NCBI GenBank assembly: GCA_030770425.1
Contig: JASJFT010000152.1
Span: 45,875-109,874, forward strand
DNA from: Darksidea phi
Lineage: Eukaryota > Ascomycota > Dothideomycetes > Pleosporales > Lentitheciaceae
Reading direction: 5' to 3'
Length of the DNA stretch: 64,000 bases
This document shows, in pieces, positions 12,293 through 23,188 of this stretch. A model generated the notes under the pieces. It searched no databases. It was not told the origin of the DNA and worked only from the letters and a program-made list of their open reading frames with translations. Each line of letters opens with the position of its first letter. The first letter of the stretch is position 1. The translations under genes and the position numbers were made by a program.

Positions 12293-14059
12293 CTACTGTA
12301 GAAACTCTGGTACATCTCTCCGAAGCTTGAACTGCATATACGGTCCATCGTGGGTACTAGTAAGATGGTCAATCACCTGAAACTCGTTGGGACGTTCTCT
12401 TCCCTTCGGACCACCAGGCCGGCCAGCCCCGACAGCTCCAAGTCTTCCATCCGCTGCCTTAAAGTCGAAGTACCATAATGTTTTCGCCATGGCATTACTC
12501 AACTCCATGTAAGCCATTGTCTTTCCCGGGCATGCACGTAACCCTAGAGAGAAAGGAACAAAAGCTTGCTTTGACTTCTCGACTGCCTCCTTAGGATTTG
12601 TGTCCGAAACGATCCACCGGTCGGGGTCGAACTTGAATGAGTTTGGGAAGTATTCCTCATTGTGGTGCACGCAATAGATTGACGCGCCGACGTCGTAGCC
12701 CTCGGGAACGTAATGACCGTCTACGACGATGCCGCCACTGCCTGGAGAGACTTCCCTCCACAGAATGCCTCCGGCTGGGGGCGTCATACGCATGGCCTCA
12801 TCGATGCAGGCTCGTAGGTAGGTACACTGAGGCATTTTTGAGTTCAACCCCGAGTGGATATCGCTTCCGGCCGTGAAAGTGCTGCGGACTTCCTTCGCTG
12901 CCTTTTCGTAGCAGTCCGAGTATCTCGATAGATAAAAGAATAAGGCTGCAAGTCCCGTTGCGCTGGTATCCGATCCCGCGATCATCAAGAACCTTGCTTC
13001 GGACCAAAGCTCAGATTGCGAGAAGCCCCTTCCAGATTCTGAATCTGTTGCGTTTACTATGAAAGAGAAAAGATCGCGTCTGGCTTCGCCATTAATTTCA
13101 GCCTCCATCCTTTCTTCTAGAAGTCTGTTCATCAGACGCATAAATTTCATGCGCATGGAAGATGCAGCAGGGTACAGGATCTTGTCCAGTTTCGCTTTCG
13201 CTAGATCTGGAAACTGGCCGTATACCGCTGAACGGTGACTTGCTGCGGTGACAGCATCGAGAAGGAAGCGGTTGTCTGGTTTATCCAGGAGTTGAAAAGA
13301 TTGGCCGAAGCCAAATTCGCCCATGACGTCGAAGCCGAGGTACTTGCATTGCTCGGTCATGTTGCTTGGGACTGACCATTGCTCTTTGTCTGCGGCTGTG
13401 AGCCTTGCTAGATTGCGGATGAACTTGTCGACATGCTGGAGGAGACTTGGCTCGAATTCACGCATGCAATTGTCGGATAGACCTTGGCTGATCATTCTGC
13501 GTTTAAATCTATGCAGGTTCTTGTCGACTGCCGTGTGGATATTGTACACCCCAGGAGCCGGGAGTGCCGAGACATAGCCTCGGGATTTCTGGACTAGTTT
13601 GGCTTTGTTGTTGTTGATGTCTGCTCGGGGTTAGCGATGCTTAATACAAGAAACAACAAGCGGTTAACGACCTACCATGGAATGCAGTGGCGGTATTGAA
13701 TGCCATTCTGTTTGGGCCTCCACGGAACGCTGACCCTATGTGATTGTTAGTATAGTTCCCCTGTGGCTGTTAGTGTGTCGACGCCCTTACCGTAACGGTG
13801 ATGATTTTCCAAAGTGCGGATATGAAGCTGGCCAAGAGCACTGTGGTAAGCGCCATACCAATCAGTGAACTTCGCGATGAATGGACCGGGCTCATGTGAG
13901 AGTGGGTTGAGGAACCATCGGTGGCTATAGACAATTAGGAACTTTGAAAATCAGTCAGCTGTCGCTTCAATTTGCGTCGAATCCATAATTACTCACACGA
14001 AGGGAGAGAGCAATGAGGCCAAGTTTCAAAAGAAGCCGGAAAACGTCTTGGAGGTCCAT
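12293..14059 (-). CDS. cytochrome P450 monooxygenase
   Basis: Four exons, 14059-13997, 13941-13791, 13735-13676 and 13620-12293, join in phase to 533 codons plus stop. The N-terminus (MDLQDVFRLLLKLGLIALSL) is a membrane anchor, followed by HRWFLNPLSHEPGPF. P450 hallmarks are the I-helix AGSDTS (residue about 306), ExxR in DEAMRM (about 366), PERF-equivalent FDPDRW, and the heme loop FSLGLRACPG with Cys about 455. The acceptor of intron 1 must be the CAAAG at 13943-13942; using the nearer ATAG would break the frame. The gene should oxidise a small hydrophobic substrate at the ER with a P450 reductase. It lies 0.87 kb downstream of an MFS transporter on the same strand, which suggests a metabolic role. 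No CYP family is assigned. Confidence 0.93.
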
Positions 14060-14931
14060 AGTTTTACTCCGTCCTTATGCTTAAGAATAATTCTCCGAAT
14101 GAAAGCGTTGGAGCGTAGGTTAGATTGGCAATGGCCGTCAACCTCACGAGTGTTGGCCAAGAGTAGGTCAACAGAGGAAGGGAGATTATATCTACTGGTC
14201 CAAAGTCTGTGGCACTTGGTAGCATTACCTAGACGCCGCGGACTGCGCGGTGTGCCTCCACCAAGCCGTAACAATAAGTCAAGGGTGTTATGCTCTGACG
14301 CATCTTTTCGGACACCGGAATAAATTGCTTTTGGATCCAAAAGCGCGGCACGGTATATGGTTTCGCTACATGCCACTCCCGGCAAACTTTGCCAAGGTGA
14401 TGACCTGCTCTCAGATTCGACCATTGAGACGGAACAAGGCCAACACAGCGGCAAGAATTCTTGAATAACTGGGTCATGAGATGCGCATCGGTTTGCATGC
14501 ATGTCTTTATATTAAAAAGGCAAATTTGAAAACCCTGGTGCCACAACAGCTGGAGCGGGCTCTTTGCAATTACACGGCTTGGCCGCATGAGTTGTTGGTT
14601 CCCGACTAGGGAAGCGCAATTCGGGTTTCTTCGGTATTGCTTTTCCGGCGTTCGCATGCTAGAGAAACTAGGGTTGCTTGTACCGCATTTGTTACTAAGA
14701 ACCGTTGAGCTAAAAGCAAGTAGCAAGGAGTAGGGTATCTAATGAGATATATGAATGCATTGAAGGATATAAAAATAATGATTACAAAAATACGTGGTCT
14801 CAGCGCCGGTATTTAACTCCAGTACAGACGACATAGTTTCCTACATAACGACAGGTGCTAAGGTATGACGTCTTACTGGACAATTTCCGTCATACATGGC
14901 GTATCAGGACGCTTCCCAGCTCAATACTACC
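14060..14931. other. spacer between MFS gene 3' end and P450 start
   Basis: Must hold the P450 promoter and the MFS terminator. Minus-strand frames (14026-14726) overlap the P450 5' region but carry no recognised domain. The 14700-14880 stretch is AT-richer, as expected of a 3' end. Confidence 0.4.
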
Positions 14932-16974
14932 TTACCCAGTCTTGGTGTGTGAATTGGCGCCATCGCCAACATCTCCTGCCAAATTAGGAACGTTCGTTGT
15001 AGTGTCTTTGCGGGCGAGAGATATCTGCGGTCTCCTCCACAGCATTCCCAATCCGATGAATTGCGCTGCAGTAAACCCAATGAGGACTCTCATTCGTTGA
15101 TTATACGAGTGGACTAAGATCTCAATGACTCTATATCTGACTTTTTCAGGCAAAAGCGATATTGTGCTGGTCGACTTTAGGACCAGCGACAACTGGTCTG
15201 GTGGAAGTAGATGCTGAAGTCGCGTGGCTGCGTAGTTGTTCCAGACCGCTGAGGCGACAGCTAAACCTAAAGCTCCTCCTAAGACGCGCAACTGAAGGAC
15301 AGCTCCAGCACAGAGAGCTAATGGGTTGGCTCAGCAAAAATAGGTAGAGATGCACTTGTGTGGCGCGCTTACCAAAGTCTTTATTGTGGATGATAGCTGG
15401 GGGCAAGACAAGGCATAGGCCAAATATGACGCCGATCCCAAGCCCAGTCAATACCTGATATGCATATATGGCACTCGGCACTGAAGTTGTGTTCGTCATT
15501 GACGACAGAAGGCACACGCCCGTTATCTGAAACACAACACCTATCAGAAGGAGAAAAATAGGTGGCATTATAGATTTGCCGGCAATGATGTTCACCGCAA
15601 CGGCTCCAAGGGCGATCAGAAAGTTGAAGGGTATCAATCGAAAGCCCGCGCCGAATGCATCCACGCCGAATATTTGGAACCGTTGTGGGATGTCGATTAT
15701 CGCGACAATGTATGGAGCACCCGAGAGCATGGAAAGTCTGACAATCAATTAGAACACCCTTTGAACCTGTTTTGAGGGGAAATAAGGGGGGAGCCTTACA
15801 GGAGCATACCCATCCATGCTCGATTTGTAAAGAATTCCCAAGGAAAGATAGATTCAGTGATATTATGTTTCGATCTTGAGAGGCTGTATTCCTGAAGCAC
15901 AAAGGCGATCCAGAGAATGGCCGAGAGCGTGAAGAGAGATATTGTTGGCGCAGATCTCCAGCTGAACGTTGTGCCCGCTTCAAGCAGCGCGGTCACCAAA
16001 AGCATCGATGATCCAAGTAGGAAAAAGGCTCCGAGAATGTCAAGGCTTCTCGTAGAAGCGAGCGGAGAGTCTCGAGAGTCCGATCCGGGCTGGGTAACCT
16101 CTCGGCCTTGGTATGGGAATCCGTTGGGGATGCTGACAAATAGAAGAATACAAACAACAAAACCAGGTGGTATACTGCGTTCCACTTAGCTGTGATCGAG
16201 CATGCTAAGGGAGTACCTTACTTGATAAGAAAAATCCATCTCCATGATACTCTTTCACTGAATGCTCCTCCGAGGAGAGGACCGACAAGACTACCGAATG
16301 CACTCATAGATGAGAGAATGGCAGCGTATTTAGGATAGTCGTGCTGCGGCACCATCTCATACGCGATGGTTAACCCCAGAGAGGCACAACCCGCGGCACC
16401 AATGCCTTGGAAGGCCCGACAAATGATTCTGGCTCCTGTTAGGCGGTTGGAAAGGGTCTCCCAGAGAGGAGATCTTACAGCTGTGTCATGGACTGGGAGC
16501 CTCCGCAACCCCCGGAGAAAGCAACGAATATAAAAAGTGTGCAAATCATGCACGTTTTGCGACCAAAAGCATTACTAAACTTCGACCAGATGATTATGAG
16601 ACCTGCGATTTCACTGTTGAGCACTTGAATGTCTGAGCCGAAAGTTTGAACATACTTGTGTAGGTGACAAGATAGCTTGTAACGACCCAGCCAATTTGGT
16701 CGAAACCTTGCAGATCATTCACAATGGATACCAAGGAAGTTGCAACTATAGATACTTCGATGTTCACAAGGAACATTGCTAAAGCGATGCTAAAGTTCGG
16801 GTTAGCGATCTTATTTACGAGGGAGCAACTAACTGACCTCAGAGTAACCAAGCGCAGCCTCCACCCATACAGTACGCCGTAAGAACCTCCAACGTTCAGC
16901 TCCGCTTGCGCTGGCTCCTCTGTGGGCATATTCTTCCGATCTCGAACTCTTTCCTCAGAAGCGTCCTGCAACAT
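14932..16974 (-). CDS. MFS drug/metabolite transporter (DHA2-like)
   Basis: Seven exons join in phase: 16974-16838, 16789-16656, 16602-16479, 16428-16222, 16174-15800, 15737-15373 and 15317-14932, giving 575 residues. The start is the first in-frame ATG; a second lies at 16929. After a hydrophilic N-terminus come about 14 hydrophobic segments. Family landmarks are FLVNIEVSIVATSLVSI, GWVVTSYLVTY, the loop SKFSNAFGRK, RAFQGIGAAG, GPLLGGAFSERVSWRWIF and INIPPGF. The acceptor before RAFQGIG must be GCCAG (16431-16429), not the earlier AACAG, to keep frame. It is a plasma-membrane proton antiporter by family, often exporting toxins or secondary metabolites. It is in tandem with the P450 downstream. 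Confidence 0.92.
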
Positions 16975-17891
16975 ATGGTGCGTTAAGGCAAAAGAAAAAT
17001 GGGATGTTAAAAATAGTAGCGCACAACAAAGTTGTTGTTCTAGTGAAGGGATAGCACGGAAAGTAACAGTGGCACAGTGGACACCTTGAGAGCGCCAAGG
17101 TTCTCCATATGACGCTAACCAGAGACGGTGGCATGCCCACCGTTCGGAGTTGGATGCGAACGAAATGACGGTGTATTTTGGCGCACCCTCTGTGAGGCCC
17201 CACCTAATCTCGGTTACAATGCGTCCCAAGCGGTCGGGCTCGCCCCGTTGAGTATCACATGCTAATAAAATACCGGGCATGTGCCAACTGCGCCGCTCAT
17301 ACTTCAACGCTAGCGGAGGCACGGAAGGGCAACGTTCATGTTCGGGTGACGCACTTTATTTACTGAGGGTTTGGTTTTCGGGATGGCATGTCCCCACTTG
17401 CCAACTCATATCCATGTGGACGCATGAGCTCTTAGGCTAGGGAAGGCTAGGCAAACGCGCCGATTCTGATACGTTTGTCAAAACACAAGAGCGTTATTGC
17501 AAACGAGGAACGATAAGACGCTTGAATTGGCTGTCCATTGTTCCAAGGTCGTGGCCGGCGTCAAGCCTTCCACTCTTTTCGTATACAGGTTGATATTTCA
17601 GTAGTGGTTCAGGCATTTAAGGTCATTATTGGAGTCTATAATAGCATAGTTACGCAATGCGGCTTTTCCTAGGGAAAAAAGAGAGAAAAGAGAGGCAACA
17701 TTTAAAGGTCCTAAGCCGATAATATCGACCCTTCCTCCACTGAACAAAACCGAAAAGTATATCTTGCCCAATCTCTGTTCTTCCCCTCATTAGCAAAGCC
17801 CGTATTCATCGTTGCCAAAACATGAAAAGTGCACCCTGGAAACAACATCTTTTGCACTGAGAATACCGAGTAAATATGCATTCGTAGCTCT
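16975..17891. other. intergenic region upstream of MFS gene
   Basis: Should contain the MFS promoter on its left and the 3' flank of the receptor relic on its right. Minus-strand frames up to 17322 are an extension of the MFS first exon without homology and are not called. Confidence 0.4.
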
Positions 17892-19030
17892 CTAGTAACG
17901 GGCCGCGATTACCGAATACATGCCGAAAGCCTCATTGCTGCCGGAAGAGCGCTCGATGTGGAACTCGCGCTCTCGCAAGATGATGTTATTCGACTCTCCA
18001 TCGTCACTTGGGAGCCTGGTGGCGTCCCCGTCTGACCCTTAAATGGGCGGAGTATGCTTTCGGCAAATAGACTTGGTACTAGACCACGATCGAGCAATAA
18101 GTCGAAAAAGGCTATTCTCGTGGACTAGATATCGGAGTAGAGGCTTGAATGCAAGCAGACATGCAGCCCATAGGTATATGTTCGGTTCTATGATAATCCA
18201 GCACAGAAGTGGTACTGCAGCCCAAGTGCCATCGACAACCGGCATGAAGAAGGCGACGAAGCGGAGGATGGAGGTGATCAACCCACTGCCAGCTGGTTAA
18301 AAGCCGAAGTTATGTTTCATAGTAGAGGTCCTCACATGCTTCCTAATAGGAAAGTCATCAACAGGCCGATCTTCAATTTTGCGGAAGCATGAAGATTCCA
18401 TATCAAAGGCATCGGAAGAACCAGCATCGCAACATCGGTAATAATGTTCGGAAGACTTCTATAGCGGAAGAAATAAGCATGATTAATGCAGTGGCCGCCA
18501 GCAATAGTTTTGTTCCAAGTATAGCTCGTGGGTGTACACCGAAAAACGATAAATGGTATGATGATGATTGCTCCGACGGCTAGAACGAACGCAATGGCCC
18601 AACAGCACGATCGCGAGAATCTGTCCACAAATATGTTGAGATACATGCATATGACAGCCAATTTGGGAAGGCTCGTGGAGGTGATGTATAACGACGGCGC
18701 GGTAATGTGCGATGACTTCAACCATTGGATCCTCTGCTGCTCGGCAACGTATTGAAGATGACGGCCAACGTCACGTCGCTTCACGGTATCTTCAAAGAGT
18801 TAGGCTAATGGTTTCGATGTTCGCCGATGGGGATGATTCTTACAAATACTGGTGATGCCTGTCCCTGTAATGACAACTAGGGTGACAATGACAAAGAAAT
18901 CATCATAGCGGAAATTTGTTCATTGGATTCGGCGAGACCAGAACCGCAGTGCCACAAAGTCTACGTCCAAGATGAAGAATGCCACCACAGTTGCGATGAG
19001 TACGTGACCACGAGATACGTTTGGGGGCAT
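17892..19030 (-). pseudogene. PTH11-like receptor relic (rhodopsin-domain family)
   Basis: Reads as a second PTH11-like receptor. From the ATG at 19030: MPPNVSRGHVLIATVV, then LRFWSRRIQ, a stop at 18922-18920 (TGA), then NFRYDDFFVIVTLVV in the same frame. An intron near 18845-18795 leads to VGRHLQYV, LPKLAVICMYLNIF and LVLPMPLIWNLHASAKLKIG. A second intron (about 18330-18283) leads to GLITSILRFVAFF, DGTWAAVPLLCWIIIEPNIY and FKPLLRYLVHENS. A stop at 18041-18039 (TAA) cuts off a same-frame tail of about 48 residues that ends naturally at 17892. Both stops are single C-to-T changes from CGA and CAA. Apart from these the gene is nearly whole, so inactivation may be recent. Confidence 0.85.
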
Positions 19031-19658
19031 CGTCCCCGGTTGTCCATAGTGGCTTGGCCTTGTTCGATAACGAACGTCGATAGTGCGGAGAGTAGAATTT
19101 ATATGTAGTTCACGAGAATGGGTTTCGATGAACCGAAGGAATAAAAATTTAGCTCTCGGTTTGTGTGAAGAGATTAGCATCTTTCATATCTTCAAGCTTC
19201 CAGCGGATTTCAAACAACCCTTGCCTCTCTTTTTTGGGGGTTGGAACGTGGATTGCATGATAGGCTGTAGTAAATTGATTTACCATTCGAAAGGATGTCA
19301 CACGCCACCCAGGATCCAAAAAGTGGTGCTCCACGGTCTAGTCTTACCTGGGAACCATTCATTCTAAACCTCGGGGGGTTTACGGTGCGTCAGGCTGAGG
19401 AGGCAATCATGCACATCAATTAATCGAATGCTCTTTCGGAGTCCGAAGCCGCTCTTAATCACCAAGCACATGCGTTGGAGTATTAGAGAAACTTTGTTGA
19501 TATTGATAGGGAGGCGTATGACTGAACCCTAGCTACTATGTAGGCTTAGGGGCAGGGTAGGGATGCGCCGTTCTTCGGCCTGATGACCTTAATCCCGGTC
19601 GGGGAGCGTCAGGCGACTGGGCATCCGTATAAATTACCTGATCGGGTTCTGTATTCCC
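19031..19658. other. intergenic spacer between divergent relics
   Basis: Promoter space for the receptor relic (minus) and the desaturase relic (plus). No gene or repeat recognised. Confidence 0.4.
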
Positions 19659-20674
19659 ATGATTAGCAGAACTGCTGTGTCACCTGTACGCGAGTCATGG
19701 ACTCCGCTCGGGGGCAGTCGGAAAATCTCCAAGGATTCAACACGGAGATCTCACCGAACCAATTGGAATTCCTGGTCTTTTTTTTTCCATTGCCCTATGG
19801 TTAAGGTCACATGCTCGATATTTCAGGTATATTTGGTGGGACCATAGGTCCTCGGACATGAGTGCGGCCATATGGCCTTTTCTCCTTCGGGTGCTCTCAA
19901 CGACGTCGTGGGTTTCATTCTTCACTCGTCTTTGCTCACCCCGTACTTCCCGTGAAAGTCATCCCACCGCAGACACCAGCTGTATGCCAACAATGTTGTC
20001 AAGGATCACAACTACGTTCCTCCTATTCGCAAAGAATACGCATCCAGCTTGCTGTTTAGTGCTCACCGCCTGGAAGAACTCACTGAGGACTCGCCATTCG
20101 TGACCCTCCTCCGGATCCTGTTACAGCGGTTGTTGGGTTTCCCTTGGTATCTCTTGACCAATATTATAGCGGCGCCGGGCAGTCTACACCAAAAACAGTC
20201 ATTTCCTACCTAGCAGCGCTCATTTCCGGCCCGGCGAAGCGTCACTGGTTATCATTATCTGATTTAGGTATTCTCGCCACCTTTTAAAAGGAGTGACCGC
20301 TACTATAGATCGAGATTTTGGCTGGGCTGGAAGATATTTGTTTCACGGCATCATTGAATATCATGTGATCCATCACTTGTTCCCATGAGTCCCACTCCTC
20401 AATATTGAAAGAATCTGGCTGCCAAGGTCGTAGTCGTATCCCATTCTACCACGTAGCGGAAGCAACCAAGGCCGTAATTCCCATATTGGGCAATCATTAT
20501 CATTGCGACAGAAACAATTCCTTCTTGTTTGGCATTTGGACGGCTTTTACTAGATGTCAGTGGGTTGAGCCGGATTGTGTGGATGCAGGGCCCAAGGATC
20601 GCGCCATGTGGTACAGAGGCGGGCCTTTTCCACCTCCTGAAACCTCTATGGGGCGCAAAGGGTGGACAACTTGA
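19659..20674 (+). pseudogene. fatty acid desaturase (delta-12/omega-6 type) relic with internal deletion
   Basis: A membrane desaturase that would have introduced a double bond into oleate or a similar acyl chain at the ER. Histidine box 1 is visible ([14 protein letters not shown], about 19848-19890). Next come [18 protein letters not shown], a degraded box 2 (HRRHQ instead of HRRHH, about 19970), and LLGFPWYLLTNIIAAPGS. Box 3 HVIHH is near 20370, and the C-terminus (HVAEATKAVIPILGNHYH to ETSMGRKGWTT) ends at 20674. Damage: TAG at 19845-19847 and TGA at 19953-19955, both where family members have Trp, frame changes near 20197 and 20265, and loss of the segment between SDLGILATF-like text and KGVTATIDRDFGW. 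A probable intron before the last exon has lost its GT donor. Confidence 0.88.
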
Positions 20675-21667
20675 GTGACGAAAAGCACCCAAGAGTCCAT
20701 CTGTGGCAATATATCTGCCGAGACACCTGAGCATGATTGTAGGGAAGATGATGCAGTACTGGGGGTAGACGTGATTGGCACCTAGATTGATACTGTCCAA
20801 TAACTGTTGCTCTTCGAACGTCATAACTTTGGATTCACCTTCCAATGCGAATATAGAGCCCTAACCTTCTACAGCTTCATTATTCTAACGAATGATACGT
20901 GTAACTCTATTGTAGCCGTCTTGATGTCGAGACATCGTTGTCGGTCACTCCGGTTGGTATGCCCAGTATATTTTGATGCTAAGTTGGGTGCACATCCTGA
21001 AAAAGAAGGCAACCATTCTATCCAACGCTTGTCCAAACGGACTGAAGCATTGGTCTCAACGATTCCTCGGTCTATGAAGCACAGCCTTCAAATATATTAG
21101 CCTAAGCAAACGTGGAGTGAAAAGCTTGGACCGACATCTATTATAACCAGGCATTCGGAAGCGGGCCGCACCTTGCTCCCAACGCGTTGGCCAGTGAGCT
21201 GTGCCACCGTAATCTACTTTCCTTGGCCAACTGCAGCCAAGAACCTGTGCCTCCTGCTAAAATGAATGCAAGCATACGAACTGCAGATAAGCCCGGTCCT
21301 TGTCGTCCTCATGACCCTCTATGCTGCACTGCAACCGCGCAGCCTGAAAGCTCAACGCTACCTTCTCACGGCCCCACAAATGACCAGGTTCCGTCGCAAC
21401 GCTAACTGCACCTGGGAAAGTGGAGTGACCAAGCGCTGTGCCACAATAAAGCGCGCATTGTTCGGCAATAGAACCAGTAGAGCTGATGGTCAGACCCATG
21501 CAAAGGACTGCTTGAACTCCAAACGATCGAGCCCCCGTTGTTGTGCTCGAAAACGATCCACTTCCATTTCCCAAGAGTCTTTTCTCCCACCCCAGCTTCT
21601 TCTGAAGCACCGAAGAAAATTTCTAAAGCATCGATTCCGCAAGATCTAATCGCGAACAAGAGCCAGA
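20675..21667. other. spacer upstream of esterase, no gene recognised
   Basis: Minus-strand frames here are mostly antisense to the desaturase relic or lack motifs. A plus frame ending at 21649 is in phase with the esterase but separated from it by TAA at 21647-21649. It could be a lost N-terminal extension or chance. Confidence 0.4.
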
Positions 21668-23127
21668 ATGGCACACAGACAAGAAGCTGAGCAGAGCCTG
21701 CAAAAAATGACCGCAGATTTCATCGAAAAAATCACACCAGTTCTCTTCGCCCCGGTCTCCATGCAGCAGTTTGCGACCGCAAAAGACTCTCAGGCTAAAG
21801 GTCCTATGTGGGTTAGTCGGACTACATTCAACAAGCCGGAGGATCGGGACGAACTTAAGAGCGTTGTGGTAAAAGCACTCGATGATCTATCTCCCGGTAA
21901 AGAACGAATTGAGAACTTTTCTATCGAGGACGTCAACGCGCAATGGACATCATTCAAGCCTTCGGGCCAGGAGAAAGAGCCGGAGCCCCTCATAAGTGAG
22001 CAAGAGAAGTACGAGGGCATGATGAAAGAGGTGACAACAGATATCGTCGTTTTATATGCCCATGGTGGATTCTACTAGTTAGTATTACTTGGAAGAGCAT
22101 GAAGAATCTTGTTGGCTTACCAAAGACATAGTACCGGAAGTCCGGCATCCGTACGCCCCTTAACTCTTGCACTAGCTCGGGAAACGGGCGGACGATGCCT
22201 TGTACCAAACTACCGTCTGGCGCCGCAAAACCCCTTCCCAGCTGCAATTGTCGATCTTTTCCTCGCGTATCTCTCTCTCCTATATCCGAATGAGAGTTCC
22301 ATGCACACTGCCGTGTCGGCCAAGAATATCGTTTTTGCAGGGGATAGCTCAGGAGGGAATTTGGTGCTTAGCCTGCTGGCGCTGCTACGGCACATTCGCG
22401 ATCACAACAAGGGTAGCGTACAATTTCAGGGCAAGTTGATCGATGTTCCACTTCCAGCAGGGATCGCTACTCTGAGCCCACACTGCGATCATACTATGTC
22501 CTTGTAAGTGGAGTAGTCTACTATCCTCTCTCTCCACTAACATAAGAACATAGCGAATCTCACATTCGGAACCTGCCATACGACATATTTACTTTGGACT
22601 TGCTGCCGCACCTGCAGCCCTCGTTCCCGGCCTGTGATCTGTGGCCAACCCGTCCTCCGCGGGAAGACATCTACTGCGACGGTCCCACCCTGCTTCACCC
22701 ACTCGTCAGTGTGGTCATTGCGCCTAGCTGGTCCGCCGCGAACATGCCGCCGATGTTCCTCGCATGCGGACAAGAAAAGTTAACAGACGAGGCGTACTAC
22801 CTTGCACAGAGAGCTGCGAAGGCGGGAACTACAGTCCAGTTCTTTCAGTATGATGCACTGCCACATAATTTCGCTGGTTTCTTTCCAAAGCTTCCTCAGT
22901 CGAAACATGTCCTTCGTCACTGCGGCTTGTTCTGTTGCAAAGTGGTTCAGAACCCTAGCGAATTGAAAAATGAATGGGTCAGATATGCTGCAGACGACAT
23001 TGGATTTGAAGGAGCTAAACTAGACATTCCTATCAGTCTAGATGAGATGAGTCGAAAGAGAAAGATGCAAGAAAAGGTAGCAGAACGTAAGCCATGGGTT
23101 GGAGGAAAAAACAAGGCCTTGCTTTAA
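21668..23127 (+). CDS. alpha/beta-hydrolase fold esterase (HSL/arylacetamide deacetylase-like)
   Basis: Three exons, 21668-22077, 22132-22503 and 22554-23127, join to 451 residues. The first intron needs the acceptor ACATAG (22126-22131) to keep frame. Hallmarks are the oxyanion-hole HGG at residues 132-134 (AHGGFYY), PNYRLAP, the nucleophile elbow GDSSGG with Ser about 209, and a histidine in the late DALPHNFAGF. The acid residue region reads CGQEKLTDEAYY. The enzyme should hydrolyse small esters. The N-terminal 130 residues are not a recognised domain, and the family's usual membrane anchor is missing, so the true start may be further upstream. The last codons and stop lie in a 45 bp tandem duplication. 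Confidence 0.85.
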
Positions 23128-23188
23128 GAGATAAATACAGAGCTTGGAGGAAAAAACAAGGCCTTGCTTTAGGAGATAAATACAGAGC
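23099..23188. repeat. 45 bp tandem duplication across the esterase stop codon
   Basis: Two copies (23099-23143, 23144-23188) differ at one base in the ctttaag/ctttagg segment. The first copy contains the esterase stop TAA, so the second copy lies in the 3' UTR. 45 bp is a multiple of three, so another frame stays open as a repeated RKKQGLALxDKYRAW. Confidence 0.9.

Noticed and set aside
13925..14059. P450 seemed to have an N-terminal frameshift when the nearest acceptor (ATAG at 13928-13925) was used.
   Set aside because: Using the acceptor CAAAG 17 bases upstream gives an in-phase exon (FLIVYSHRWF) and a normal membrane-anchor start, so the gene is intact.
14026..14726. Overlapping minus frames upstream of the P450 considered as an extra exon or a regulator gene.
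   Set aside because: No motif, and the P450 is complete from the ATG at 14059.
16428..16478. Apparent one-base shift in the MFS gene before RAFQGIG.
   Set aside because: The acceptor GCCAG further along restores TQLIICRAFQGIG in phase; no lesion is needed.
20399..20845. 148-codon minus-strand frame.
   Set aside because: Mostly antisense to the conserved C-terminal exon of the desaturase relic, which explains its openness.
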